DNA of 64,000 bases from Hippophae tibetana (GCA_037013495.1 CM072806.1:30010001-30074000); one strand, 5' to 3'. Shown: positions 1 to 19,714, numbered from the stretch's first letter. Notes: a model not told the origin generated them from the sequence alone. Program-made: numbers and translations.

Positions 1-815
1 TATTATGAATATAAGTGAGAGCTTATTAATTGGTTTCATAACCATGTAAGTGTCACAAACAAAAATTCATGTATGTTCCTAGATCTATGCAATGTTTTAA
101 AACTTTGCTTTAAACACATTTCATGTTTTTGTATACATAGATTCGAGATGAACTCAAGAAACCCAACCATAAAATAACAGAAAGTTTAGAATGGCTTGCA
201 CATGGGACAAAATTCAATGTCAAATCATTTTCTAGCTTCACAATAAATGGATCGAGGTTTACGACTCAAGCTAGGGACAAAGTTCAAGTAAATCAAAATA
301 GTGGTGTGAAGATGGTTGCACAAACTATGAAAATTTCCAGTTCAAAAGATGGTAATCCTGTACTTTTTGATAGACATATTACAGTATAATACAAGAGATT
401 TGGGAATTGGATGATGAGGTCTTCCCTGAAACAATTTTCTTATGTGATTAGGTCGAAGATGTTATCAATGTTGGATATAAAATAGATGATTTTGGATTTA
501 CCCTTGTAAATTTATCCAAGATAAGTCACACTGATGATCCTTTCACTATAGCACTTCATGCAAAACAAGTATTTTACGTGAGCGATCAAATTGCTACAAG
601 ATGGTCTATTGTGTTAACGCCTCCATAAAAAGAGTTTTACCATTGTGATGCTTTAGAAGATGATGACCTTATGCTTGATACATTAACCAATATTAGTAAT
701 TTCTCAAAAAAAATTGCCTAATATATGTGATGATCTAGTTGATGACGATGATTCTTCGTCATGGGCTCGAAGTGATTGTGAAGGAATATATGTATACAAT
801 CAACAACCTAATTAA
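1..815 (+). pseudogene. TNP2-like CACTA transposase, C-terminal remnant
   Basis: The reading matches the DUF4216 and tail region of TNP2 transposases. An apparent intron runs from about 46 to 140 and the frame then resumes with IRDELKKPNHKITESLEWLA. Next come SFTINGSRFTTQARDK (about 233-280), GFTLVNLSK (about 497-523) and DPFTIALHAKQVFYV (about 536-580). The acidic end DDLVDDDDSSSWARSDCEG stops at 815. In the family this protein cuts and joins the transposon ends. Stops interrupt the frame early (within the first 20 bases) and again in the 600s, and one frame change is needed, so it is a pseudogene. The catalytic domain would lie left of the window. Confidence 0.78.
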
Positions 816-917
816 ACATAATGTATGTTCTATATTGTTGTAATAACTATTATATATATATATATATTCCTAAAATTGTCAATTAATTTATATTTCTTCA
901 TTTTTTGCAGATATTTC

Positions 918-2470
918 ATGGATCCTCGGGTAACACAGCTTGTAGATCCAAATGATCCATTGGGGGCATTTGAAAAAAAAAGGTTGGGCGAATATACCTT
1001 ATGCACCACTTAACCTAGATGATATAGTACATATTCTATTTGATGCTACTGGTAATCCAATAGGGGAAAATGGCCAACAATTGAAATCCTTTATTGGTAG
1101 ACTTGTGAAGTCCAGTATACCAATCAATATAAATGATTGGTCTCAGGTTGACGATGCAAAAAAGTTCAAAATATGGATAACCATTTGTGTAAGTCTCTTA
1201 TATTTTATAATCAATTAAATATATTATATCTTTTTTGTATTATATCTAATCTTTTGTAGTGTGTTTTTACAGAATCGTTACAAAGTCGATGACAATTGGA
1301 AGAGCAAGTGTTATAAAATTGCAAATAAGGCATGGTAGGAATACAAGTCTTCCAGATTGGTAAGAAATTATGTGTTTCCATATTTGGAACCCCTTGATGA
1401 AGTAGAGCTCTACAAAATCCACGAAGGACACCCCTAGATTACACCTTAAGTTTGGAAAGACTTCGTGGATTATAGACGTACTGATGAATTTCAAATTATT
1501 AGGGAAGAACATCAGAATATACAAATGCATAACATTTTTCCTAATTGTACTAGGAGGTCTTCAAATCCTGAAGTTAGATATAGAATGGTATTATTAATTT
1601 GTGTTAATCTATAAATATTTTTATATTTATTTTCCTCAATTTAATTTCATGTCATGGTTAATAAAATTTTCATAATTTATGTAGGAAGCTGAATTGGGTA
1701 GACCGGTTACCCAAACTGAATTGTACATAGAAACAAAGACTCCTAAAATGAAGAAGTCAAGACCGATGACTAAGCGAGGAGAACAACAACTAAATAAGTT
1801 GGTTAGTAATTTCGGTTGACACAAAGTCTTAATGATTTTTAATATTTGATGTAATAATGCATGATATGTTTGTGTGCTTTATTATTTGTATAGAGTTGTT
1901 CAAGAACAAATATCCAAGGGTGAAATAATCGAAGAGCCTGAGAGAGATGCTCTATATCATGCATTCAGATGCGAGCATCATGGTCATGTTAGGAGAGGTA
2001 GCCAATATGATGGTTATATGGAGTATTTTAACATTCCAAAACAAAAGCCTCAGAAGGTCAGTAAGGAGAAGTACACTAAAATTGAAGAAGAACTCAACTC
2101 CTTTAAGGCCTCAATGTTAAGTGAGATTGCCACTATAAAAGAATATCAATCACAACACATGTCAGGCATGGCATCATTCTATAACCAGGGTATGCCATAT
2201 TAGCCAAGCATGCAACCATCCATGCCAGGCATGCCACCCACGCAATCTCATGGCACTCAAACTATATCCAATATGAGATAGTCATCCTATTGGTCCTCCC
2301 TATATGCCAGGAATGCATATGTAATCAAATAGTGGCTCATTTTCTCCAATGCAATCTGCACATTCTTACCATCAATCACATTACGATGAAAATTTTGGTG
2401 AGAATGTACATCCAATAGCTACCCCACACGGAAGTCCTCCTCTATTTGATGAATCATATGTGGTAAGATT
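918..2470 (+). pseudogene. Transposase_24-like (Ptta/En/Spm) CACTA protein, decayed
   Basis: The probable start MDPRVTQLVDPNDPLG is at 918. The domain core follows: NLDDIVHILFDATGNPIGEN, then LKSFIGRLVKSSIPI and DWSQVDDAKKFKIWITI. This matches the plant Ptta/En/Spm transposase family, in which a conserved PIGEN and a short basic stretch precede a tryptophan-rich part. The purine run near 970-983 coincides with a frame change. After introns the protein continues with NRYKVDDNWKSKCYKIANKAW (about 1271-1335) and TQTELYIETKTPKMKKSR (about 1711-1764). A coiled-coil-prone tail (1890-2200) leads into a Met/Pro-rich low-complexity segment (about 2205-2330). Several stops are present. In En/Spm-type elements the partner of TNP2 binds subterminal repeats, and this is the likely ancestral role. 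Confidence 0.72.
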
Positions 2471-2549
2471 TTAATTTCTGGTGTATATAATCTATTATTT
2501 TATTTCTTATTATATGTTTTATTTATTATATATAACACTTCAATTTTTT

Positions 2550-4197
2550 ACAGAATATGAAATGTTTGTTGAAACATCCTTCATCAACGAACTTTGTTTC
2601 TATTGGAACGGTACAGTAATTGAGTGATGATCAGATGATTCATAATCAATATTTTCCTAATCATTTGTGAATAGTAATTGACCAATCATTGATTCATAAT
2701 TGTCTACTACATGTGCCTTCTGATGCTACCATAGTCCAAGAGGTAGTTGGACAGTATATGGCTTGGCCGTCGATTCAAGTTGTTCTAAATTTTGACATGG
2801 TACTATTTTTTAACTTAAAAGATAACACTTGCTTACTACTATTATTTTATTATATCTTTTATTGTTACTAACATACATAATACTTATTTTTAGTCTATTA
2901 TACCATAACTCTTAAATGCGGCATATTTAAGAAATACAAAGCAAGTATCTTGTGCTAAATATGTGTCTAGTAGCTAATCATCGCGCACTAAGTCATTCAA
3001 GAAGAATCCTTGGAAAAAGTATAGTTATGATTATGTTTTAAACTTCAGCAGAAATCTTGCCACTTTGATGACTATTGTTGCGAGGTCATATAGCATAAAT
3101 GATGGATCACTTCCTATAGAAATTTATGGTGTAGACCTCGGCCAAACTTATATATCGATCGAGTGCATATTGCAACTATTTGAATACCAAATGATTGATT
3201 TAAGTATAATTCAAGTGTGGACAAGGTGAGTCCTCAATCTATTTATTTTTTTTCATTCATGTAGAACTTATACAATTATATTTATATTATCTAATTACTT
3301 ATACATATTTCTTTTATATAGGGCGTGTTATTATCGACTTCAATATAATCACTCATCGCATTTAGAAATGTTCTATGATTCTTCATATGTCAATCAATAT
3401 CAAGAGAAGGATGTTGGCATCAGAGCTAAACAATTATGTGATAGGGCATTAACGCTTAACAGAAATCAAAAGTTGATAATCTCTTGGCCACTAAGGTTTG
3501 AAAAAGGCCAAGTTCATTGGATGTTGGTAATCCTTGATCTATTCAATAAGCATGCTTGGTACTGTGACTCAACTTCCATAGAATTGAGTAAAGATACAAA
3601 AACAGTTGTTGAAATGTAAGAGTTATAGCTAGCTATTGGTTTCTTCTATTATTTTTTGTAATATTTAATAAAATCTAACCATTTTAAACCTTAATAGAGC
3701 ATGAAAGTTGTGGAACAAGTTTAGGGGCATTGCCCTTAAAAAATCTCATAAGCTTATATGGACAAAAGTTATGGTATGTACAAGTGAATATTAATAATTT
3801 TATTAATTTTACTATTTAATAATAAAGATGTTCAAATATTGAAAATCATGTACACTTGTTTTTTGTAGGTTCCACAACAAAATAATGGAGTCGTGTATGG
3901 TTATTATGTCATGAAGTTTATGAGCGAAATCATCACAAATATCAAAATTCCAATTGATGATGTGGTAATATTTTTTACCCATATACAGAAAGATTTTTAA
4001 CATATTTAAGTTATTTTTTGTAAATACATGAAATTACATTCTTATTTTGATTTTAAATACATGTAGTTCTTTGGTTGAAACAAGACGGGCTATGACCAAC
4101 AATTTTTTTATGATTTACGAGAGGAATGGACAAAACATATAGTTCAAATTATATCATCACAAGAAAAATCAGGAGAAGATTCTGATGATCTTGAATA
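2550..4197 (+). pseudogene. Ulp1-like (C48) cysteine peptidase captured in CACTA element
   Basis: An N-terminal stretch with VPSDATIVQEVVGQYMAWP (about 2710-2766) resembles the region that precedes Ulp1 domains in plant CACTA proteins. The peptidase part spans several exons. The histidine is in GQVHWMLVILDLF (about 3508-3546) and the aspartate in AWYCDSTS (about 3553-3576). The oxyanion glutamine and cysteine strand is QQNNGVVYGYYVMKF (3879-3923). The C-terminal helix EEWTKHIVQIISS ends near 4165 and the stop is about 4197. The nucleophilic cysteine expected in a DCGYYVM-type motif is tyrosine here, so the peptidase should be inactive. Family members are related to SUMO proteases; why CACTA elements keep them is not settled. 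Confidence 0.75.
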
Positions 4198-4383
4198 GCA
4201 TATGACAACATAATGGTAATTTTTTTTAATGATTTAATTTCTCTATTCCTATGTCTGAAGTCCCTTGTTTGATGGATGGTTATGTGCTCATGTATTTAGA
4301 GGAATGCATTGTTTTATGGATCTGTTTTTGGCCCAAACTTCATCGCATCTCGCTTACCTACTTTCCTTATGATAACATTATGA

Positions 4384-4698
4384 TAGCACTTTATTAATCA
4401 TTTTTCTATAAATATGAAGCTATCTGGAATCTCTATTGGTATTTTTAATGTTATAATGAGCTCTAAATATGAAGTCAAGTGTAACTCCTATTTTGTTACT
4501 TGGCTTGTATGAGTTTTGGTACCCATAAACCTATTACGGAATTGTTCCATACGTTTAAGGGCACGAAAACTCATACAAGCCAAGTAACAAATCAGAGTTA
4601 CACTTGATTTCAAATTTAGAGCTCATTATAGCATTAAAAATACCAACAGAGATTCCAAATAACTTCATATTTATAGAAAAATGATTAATAAAGTGCTA
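4384..4698. repeat. Large foldback: two inverted arms of about 140 bp
   Basis: The left arm (4384-4523) begins TAGCACTTTATTAATCATTT and the right arm (4559-4698) is its reverse complement with only scattered mismatches; a spacer of about 35 bases separates them. The arms share internal words such as TTACTTGGCTTGTATGAGTT. The structure lies inside the CACTA element, between the peptidase gene and the subterminal repeats. A transcript from either strand would fold into a long, almost complete double-stranded stem. It could be an inserted foldback or MITE-type element, or an inverted duplication within the CACTA tail. Confidence 0.9.
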
Positions 4699-5169
4699 AT
4701 ATGAGTTCGAAAGGATAAGGTTATTATTATATCACTCGGATGTCGCTGTGGTAATCTCTTTTTTATGGTAATATTTATAATGATTTAATTTCTTCATTTG
4801 TATGTCTCTGAAGTTTAGACTACTTGTTTGATGGTGTAAATGTTTATTTGCTCATGTATGTAAGAGAATGAATTGTTATATAGATCAGTTCTTTTTTACC
4901 CAGTTTCCTTGTCACAATGCTAGTGATTCTAAGCCAACCAAACATGCTCGCACAATCCAATTACACTTTGACGACATTATTTTATTTGTAATTTAAGTTA
5001 ACTATATATATATGTATTGTATATACATTATTTGTTTTTGTAATAAATTTAATTATCAAGTAATTAATTATATTTGAATTTTCAATTATTTGTATTATTA
5101 TTTATATTTTGGTTTTTATGCTATATTGAATATAGAGTGGAGTGAAAAATGAGAATAAAAACAATCAAT

Positions 5170-5375
5170 ACAGGTAAAGTCTGTTCACGCACTGAACCAA
5201 CTTTACGTGTAAATTTGATTCACATGTTGAATCGAATTTACATGTAAAATTGATTCATGTGGTGAACCGACTTTAAATTTTAAGTTACTCAATTTAAAGT
5301 CGATTCAACAAACAGACTTTAAATTTGTTTAAAGTCGGTTTTTAACCGACTTTAAAACCCATTTTTGTAGTAGTG
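5170..5375 (+). repeat. CACTA subterminal repeats and terminal inverted repeat
   Basis: Repeated copies of AAAGTCGGTT and AACCGACTTTA in both orientations, with related words such as TGAACCGACTTTAAA, fill the last 200 bases before the terminal TTTTTGTAGTAGTG. Clustered short subterminal motifs next to a CACTA terminus are diagnostic of this superfamily. The base triplet after the end is TAT; the matching left duplication is outside the window. Confidence 0.85.
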
Positions 5376-6180
5376 TATGGAATACAATGAAAATGATATC
5401 ATATTTATAGGTATAAAAAGAGAAAATATTGGATCAGAAAACTAGTAATGAGGGATAATTCTTTCCATGTTGATCCATTACACACACGTCGCGACACACA
5501 ATATTTTCACATTGCGATCCACATCAATTTTGGGACACATGATAATCAATCCATTAGCCTCTCGATATGACATATAAAACTTTCATGTTGCAACCCACGT
5601 TGTTCTAATAAACTTTAAACCCATATTTTCTTGTATATCTCTTTTTGTGCTTTAAATGTGTTATCTTTTAAGCTTTTAAAGTTATAATGAAAACTTTTAG
5701 ATATATTATTTAAGTGTTTGATCAATTAAATCTTTTTGAAGCTAAAATACTTAAAAATCTATAAAATATATATGTGAGTTCAAAAAGATAAATTTATTTA
5801 AAATAATAACAAAACTAAACAAATATAAATTTATTTAATCGTTTAACATGCATAGAATCACGATATATTAAGTGTTTTTGAGCACTCACCATATATGCTA
5901 AAGAAGGCATTATATGGTTTGTTACACGAACTTGGTATCAAAAATTAAGTACTAGCACACCTTCATATTTGTTCATCAAACCAATCATCATTTCACAATC
6001 ACGTTGATTTATGTAAAATGATATAATCCTCTCAGAAAGTAGCAAGAAGTATATTGCATAATTGATTGTGCTATTAAATAGAAACTTTTCTCTAAAAGAT
6101 CTTAGTAGACTACACTTCTTAAAATTGAAGTAACCAAATATGATAGTCAACTGTATATGACTCAAATCATATATATCCAC
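5376..6180. other. Intergenic AT-rich sequence
   Basis: Between the CACTA end and the first copia remnant I see no gene. There is an open minus-strand stretch at 5938-6180, but it has no recognisable domain. Confidence 0.5.
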
Positions 6181-6189
6181 AATCTTTTA

Positions 6190-6660
6190 CCAAAGCAGGT
6201 CTCACTAGTACCAAGTCTTTCAAAACACCTAATGTTCCAAGCCTATTCTATCCAAGTTTGAAAGTGACACTCTTATTGATCCTTCTCGCTACAAGTGCAT
6301 TGTAGGAGCCTTGCAATATTGCTTGCTCATACGACCTTAAATAGCTTATCCAGTCAATAGACTATGCTAGTTCTTACATACACCAACAAAGGCTCATTGG
6401 CAAGATGCAAAAAAGTCATGTTATCTAAAGGGTACTCTTACTCAGGTTGCTACTTTAGAAATTAGATGAACTTGACCTTATTGGTTTCACGAATTCAAAT
6501 TGGGCTTCTTGTCTAGATGATAAGAATAATATTAGGGTATGACATCTATTTTGGTGACAACCTTGTATCTTAGATGGCTTCAAAACAAAAAGTTGTTGCT
6601 AGATCAAGTGTTCAGTCTGAGTGTAGAACTCTAGCACTTGAATCTGCAGAAATGATTTAG
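6190..6660 (+). mobile_element. Ty1-copia fossil fragment (reverse transcriptase end to RNase H)
   Basis: The translation resembles the segment between reverse transcriptase and RNase H of copia elements, with readings similar to DPSRYKCIVGALQYC near 6275-6320, TLAHWQDAKKVM near 6391-6430 and GFTNSNWASCLDDKNN near 6485-6530. The fragment is short, heavily decayed and lacks ends. It lies just upstream of the longer copia copy but reads as a separate insertion, because its RNase H part precedes the other copy's primer-binding site. Confidence 0.7.
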
Positions 6661-6971
6661 TTATAATCTTTGCTAACTGAGTTATAAACAATTTTTTTAA
6701 TATTATCTAATTTAATTAGTCATTTTTTTAGATTTTAAAGAATTATTATATAGGGAGACCATGAAAATAATTATATTGCACAGTGATAAACCAAATTATT
6801 ATGCAACATAATCATTTGTGTGTTATAATGATGTTTTAGCATAATAATGTTTCTTTATTATTTCAAAATTGTTACTGTTAATAGGAATATAGATAAATAT
6901 AAGATTATTTTGTACATTGTAATTTAGCAGAACATATATCAAAGAAAATATCTCTTTTTCTGAAATTATTT

Positions 6972-9900
6972 ATCATGGTATCAGAGCACCGATCTTTGAG
7001 AAACATCGATCTTCTTCTCAAAAAGGCCATTGATTGAGGGTGATACATCTTCCTTGTTCTTTCTCATCTTGGCCAGAGCTTTACTTGCTTAGAATCTAGA
7101 ACAGTTGACGATTTGGGTGTTGGTAATTAAGGAATATGGGTATAAAAGAGTAAATGAATTAGTGGTATCTTTATTTTGATGATGTCACTTTAATTTTTTC
7201 TCTTATCTTGGGGAATTGAAGCATTAGTGGTATTATCTACGAGGAAACCAGAGGAGTTTTTGAAGTTTTTTGGAAAATATGATTGATGATGTTGTGACTT
7301 ATACTGAGCACGCTAAAAGAAAGACTGTGACTGCCATGGATCTGGTATACACATTGAAGCGTCAAGGAAGGACTCTTGCAATAAAAGTGGAAGCAGCTTT
7401 TTTTTTTGTAATTTGACTTTCATGTTCGAATGTAAAATTATTATTTTCTATTAACAACGCCGAATTTGGTTCTCTGAAAAAAAAAATTGCATATTTCTTA
7501 ATTAAGCAAGAGTTGTTCTGCCACTTGATATATACTAGTTTCCATTTGGAAATTTACTATGAAAACTTAGAATTGTTTATTGTTATTAAAAATGAGAGAT
7601 ATTATAACTCAAACTGAAGAAACAAACAGAGTTGTTAGATCAAGTAAAGAATTTTATAATCCTAATAGAGATCCCTATTTTCTACAAAGTTCATATCATC
7701 CTGGAATGGTGTTTGTAACGGCACCTCTAACTGGAGGAAATTTCCTAACTTGGAGCACATCTATGAAGATTGCTCTTAGAGCCAAGTTGAAGCTGGGTTT
7801 TGTTGATGGTAGGACTCCTATGCCTAGTGAAGAAAATACAAAGTATGAACTATGGACAAGAGCTAACTATATGGTAACTTCTTGGATACTTAATTCCATA
7901 TCCAAAGACCTTGTTGCTAGTTTTCTTTATACAACTACAACCAAAGAGTTATGAGATGAGATAGCTGAAATATATGGTGAGAGTAATGGGTCCTTGCTTT
8001 ATTAGCTTCAAAGAGATATTTCTTTAATATCTCAAGGCAATGATTCTATTGCAAAATATTATGGGAAACTAAAGCGCTTGTGGGATGAATTTTCTTGCCT
8101 TATGTCTTTACCTCTCTTCACATGTGGAGCTACAAAGGTAATTTCAGATTTTTCCTCTATGAATAGACTGATGCAATTCCTTATGGAATTAAATGAATGC
8201 TATGACCTTACTAGAAATCAAATTTTGGTCATAGATCCATTGCCAACTATGAATCATGTTTATTCAATGCTTTTTAATGTTGAGAAACAGAAGAAAGCTC
8301 ATGTTAATTTCAATGAAAGCATTGAAGCTGTTGGATTACTAACCCAAACTCAATTTAAGAAAGAAACTTCTATGAAAGGAGCTGCTATTAAGAAGAAAGA
8401 AAATGAGAATAAGGTCCGTGAACATTGCAGAATGAAAGGGCATGGAAAAGATACTTGTTTTAAAATTCATGAAGTTCAAGGAATTAAAGGGTCAACAGAA
8501 GAAATGTACTAACAAAGCTATGATAAATATGGTTTACAATCCACTTGATTATGAAGATATGAATGCAGCTAGAGGAGAGAAACAAGGTGATTTAGCTAAT
8601 CTGGTTCAGCAAGAGTTGATGAAGTTGATCAACGAAAAGATGACTGTGGATGGTAACTATGCAAACTTTGCTAATTTCAACAATTCTACATGTAACACTT
8701 TCTCTCTTCAATATACTTTAAGTTCTGCTACTAGTACTATTGAGTTGTTAAAAATGGTACTTGGATAGTGGACTCAAGGGCCACCAATCACATGTCAAGC
8801 GTTAGAAATTTTTTTAGCAAGTTTTAAATTTAATATTATATTTGTTTAAAAACTTGCTCACCTTGCCCAAATGGAATTTCATTTTACACCAACTACTTGT
8901 AGTCTACAAGACTTGTAAACTAAAGAGATTTTGGCAATAGGAAAAGCTCTAGAAAGCCTCTATGTTTTAGATATTGCAAGTTTTCAAGATTTCGATTGTA
9001 ATAGCTTTACTAAAAATATTGAGTTTCTAAAATAAAATCCTCATGGATTGAATTGTAATGATGAAGTTTCTATCAATGAAAAGAAAAGATTTATTAAAAC
9101 TCAATTGTGGCATAACAGATTGGGACATTGTCCTATAGATGTTTTGAAACACAATTTTTTTAAAGAACAAGATTTAATTTTTTTTATCAATGTGAAGTTT
9201 GTCACAAGTCCAAACAGAAAAGATTACATTTTCCCATTAGTCATACTAGAGCCTCACAACCTTTTGAACTGATTCACTTAGACTTATAGGGTCTTTATCC
9301 AAATCTCTGTTGAAGGAGCCAAATATGTTCTAACTATTGTTGATGACCATACAAGGGCCACATAGACTTACCTCATGATCCATAAAAGCCACACCAGTTC
9401 CTTTTTTACCAACTTTGTCAACATGATTCATACACAGTATGGGAATATAGATTAAACTCATAAGGAGTAACAATGGTGCAAAATTCAAAAATTCAGAATT
9501 TCAATCATTTCTTTTTAGTAAAGGAATAATTCATCAAAAATCATGTCCTTATACTCCTAAACAAAATGGGGTAGTAGAAAGGAAACACAAACATTTCTTA
9601 CAAATAGCTAGAGCTCTCATATTTTAGGTAGTCTTACCAAAGAAAATTTGGGGTTATTCAATCCTTAAGGTCATTCACATCATAAATATACTTCCATTAT
9701 CAATTTTAAATTGGAAAATACCTGTAGAAATTATTCTCTCAAAACCACCAGATTATTCAAACCTTAGTCTTTGGATGTTTGTGCTCTATGACAAATGTTT
9801 TACCAAATAAGACAAATTTATTGAAAGAGCTTTCAAATGTATATTTCTTGGATACGTTTCAGCTCAGAAGGCATTTCAAGTTTATGATTTGGAAAAACAT

Positions 9901-11870
9901 AAATTATATGTTTCAAGAGATGTAAAATTTTATGAACAATTTTTTCCTTGTAAAGTTGAAAATAGCAGTATTGAAAATATAGAACAAGATGTCTTACCTC
10001 TTCCTATAAGTGAAAATGACATTGAACCAATAATCTTAACCGTAGTCCAATCGCCTTCTATACCCATAACTGATCAAAACATTTCAGATGATTCATCTAC
10101 TCCTAATGATTATCATGATTTGTCTATAGAAGAATATTCTGATAAAAGCCAAATAACCAATGAAATTCAAAAACACAATACTAGAATTAGAAGTAAGCCA
10201 GATGGTAGATTATGTTCTTAATTTAGTTATCCAATCCTCAGATAGAATCTCTTATCAGTCACAGGATCTCAGAACATATACTCCACAAAAACTTTCCATT
10301 TACAAAATCTCCTATATTTTCTGATACTTACATGTCTTTTTTGGAAAATATGTGTAATGTTCAAGAACCAAGTTCTTACAAACAAGCTAGTACTAGTGCA
10401 GAATGGATAGAAGCCATGAATCAAGAGCTAAATGCTCTTGAAAAGAACAATACATGGGAATTAACATACTTGCCAGAAGGTAAGAAAGCAATAGGATCAA
10501 AATGGGTTTATAAAATAAAGCTAAAACCTGATGCAAGTATGGATAGACACAAGGCAAGATTGGTTGCAAAGGGTTTTAATCAAATTGAAGGAATAGATTA
10601 TTTTGAAAGTTCTACTTGATGTTGCAACTTCTAAAGGGTGGCCAATTCATCAATTAGATATAAATAATGCTTTCCTACATGACTTCTTGAATGAAGATGT
10701 CTATATGTTACTCCCTGAAGGATACAACAAGGCTAAAATTAATCAAGTTTGCAAATTCAAAAGATCACTGTATGGACTCAAGCAAGACTTAAGACAGTGG
10801 AATGTCGAATTCTATGAGAAAATAACTTATTTTGGATTCACACAATCAGCTCATGACAATTGTTTGTTTATCAAAGAAACTGAATCTTTTTTATGGCTTT
10901 GCTCATTTATGTAGATGATGTTCTTCTAACAGGAATTTCAGAGAAGGAGATTGAATTGGTTAAGAAACATTTAGATCACCAATTCACTATTAAAGATCTT
11001 GGTTATGCAAAATATTTTCTTGGAATAGAAATTGTAAGAGGCCCCTTTGGAACTATCATAAATCAACAAAAATATCTACTAGATATTCTTTATGATTCAG
11101 GTCTTCTTGGAGCTAAACCAACAAAGACACATTTTCTCAAAGGTCAAAAATTGGTTGTTGAAAAGGGTTTTCCTCTTCTTGATCCAGAGAAATACAGGCG
11201 TTTAATTAGCAGGCTATTGTACTTGAACATCAGTCGCCCAAATATAAGCTATCTGGTACAAAAATTGAGTCAATTTGTCAATACCCTTGCAAGACTCATT
11301 GGGATGCAACCATGCATTTACTGATATATATCTAAAAAGGTGTCCATCCAAAGGGTTATTTTATCTTAGTCACAATGGTCTTCATTTACAAGCTTACAGC
11401 GCTGTTGATTGGGCATTACGTCTCGACACTAGAAAGTCATTATTAGGGTTTTGCATATTCTTAGGTTCATCTCTCATCTCCTTGAAAACCAAGAAGCATA
11501 CTACTGTTTCTCAATCTTCTACTGAAGTAGAATATCGTAGTTTAGCTGCAATAGTCTATGAGGTATAATGGATTTCATATATTTTGAAATAGTTCAAGAT
11601 TGATTTCAATACTCTTATTCCACTGGTGCGACAACAAAGCTATCATTCACATCACAAAAAATCTTGTGTTCCATGAAAGAACGAAGCACCTAGATATTGA
11701 TTGTCACTTGATTAGAAATCATTTCAAAGAAAGTTTTATTAAACCACAACATGTGTGTTCACAAGAACAAGTAGCAGACATGTTCACCAAACTCTTATCA
11801 GCTCCTCAATTTAACAAGTTAATGTTCAAGTTAAGTTTGTACGATATTTATCAAACTCTAACTTGAAAAA
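6972..11870 (+). mobile_element. Ty1-copia LTR retrotransposon fossil
   Basis: A plus-strand copia element in the order gag, integrase, reverse transcriptase, RNase H. The sequence TGGTATCAGAGC at about 6975, complementary to the 3' end of initiator tRNA-Met, is the usual copia primer-binding site and places the end of a 5' LTR just before it. Gag spans about 7580-8770, with a copia-type N-terminal domain (SYHPGMVFVTAPLTGGNFLT). Integrase follows at about 9048-9900 (LWHNRLGHC near 9105), reverse transcriptase at about 10330-11320 (QLDINNAFLHD, LLIYVDDVLLTG) and RNase H at about 11330-11866. I could not match a 3' LTR. The copy is broken in many places (roughly ten or more) and appears old. 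Confidence 0.9.
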
Positions 11871-11933
11871 GGGATTATTATATAAGTGAAAGAATTAAAA
11901 AAATAAAATATAAATAAATAAATAAAAACATAA

Positions 11934-12060
11934 AAAATTATTATTTGTTTTTGTGTAATCACATTTTTGTAATAACATGATTAAATTATTATAAAAAGTA
12001 AATACAAAAATTAAATATCACATTTAAAATAAATATAGAATACTTACATTATATAATTAG
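11934..12060. repeat. AT-rich direct repeat, copy 1 of 2
   Basis: About 125 bases, starting ATAAAAAATTATTATTTGTT, that reappear in diverged form at about 12838-12960. The two copies flank the last exon of the endoglucanase gene. Shared words include ATGATTAAATT and AAATATCA. Low-complexity AT content makes the exact ends uncertain. Confidence 0.5.
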
Positions 12061-12161
12061 ATTGTAACCAAATTTCATGATATAATATTAATAGTATCAC
12101 AACGTTACAATCTAAATATAATGTAATTAATTAGAAACAAAATATAATACCCAAACACAAA

Positions 12162-12196
<35 letters not shown>

Positions 12197-12234
12197 TAAT
12201 ACATAAATAATGTTGAAATGAGTAAGCATAATTA

Positions 12235-19198
<6,964 letters not shown>

Positions 19199-19640
19199 AT
19201 CACCACAAGGGATTAATATCATAAATACCCATAAATTTTAAGAAATTTTCAAAAATATCTCTAAGGCTTTAAAAAATTCAAAAATACTTCTAAGATTTCA
19301 AAAAATTCAAAAATACCTATGAAACATAACGGAAGTTAAATCTAACGGAAATAATTAGTAACATTCAATATCAGAAATACCCCTAAGGTTTCAAAAAATT
19401 CAAAAATATCCTTAAAACATAACCGAAGTTGAAATTAACATTCCTAAAATGAAAAAATAAAAATAAACCAAAAAATAATAGACATAGAAATAGAAAACAT
19501 CTAAGGATGTTTTTCCTAGGAAATGGTAATAAGTAAAAAAAAATGAAGATATTCAAAAAGCAAAGTTAAATCTTAAAGAAGCAGATGAATTTTAAAGACC
19601 TATCATTTTTATTAAGAAAATTATTCTCTAGGAAAAACAT
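19199..19640 (+). repeat. Pararetrovirus left-edge non-coding repeat block
   Basis: Begins near ACCACAAGGGATTAATATC and contains several short repeats of the type TTTCAAAAAATTCAAAAATA (about 19260-19410). The right edge of the element (about 26150-26245, read on the other strand) carries a diverged version, with GTGGTGGGAATAATATC followed by AATATCTCTAAGG. A related scrap lies at about 44855-45160. Confidence 0.6.
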
Positions 19641-19714
19641 AATTTATTATGGCATAAGTAATAAAGTAATGAGTATTAAGATAAAAAAATGCAAAATAAA
19701 TATATAATATACCG

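Larger units (their letters stand above)
1..5375 (+). mobile_element. CACTA (En/Spm) DNA transposon, 3' portion
   Basis: This is the right-hand part of a plus-strand CACTA element whose left end lies outside the window. In order it carries the tail of a TNP2-type transposase (to 815), a transposase_24-type gene (918-2470), a Ulp1-like peptidase gene (about 2550-4197), a large foldback (4384-4698), and a subterminal zone (5170-5360) rich in AAAGTCGGTT and its reverse complement. It ends TTTTTGTAGTAGTG at 5375, the complement of the classic CACTACTACAAAAA terminus. Subterminal motif clusters are where the family's DNA-binding protein docks. All three coding parts are decayed, so the copy is inactive as it stands. 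Confidence 0.88.

Noticed and set aside
4384-4698. microRNA precursor
   Set aside because: The stem is far longer and more perfect than a typical plant MIR hairpin and sits inside a transposon; a foldback or inverted duplication fits better.
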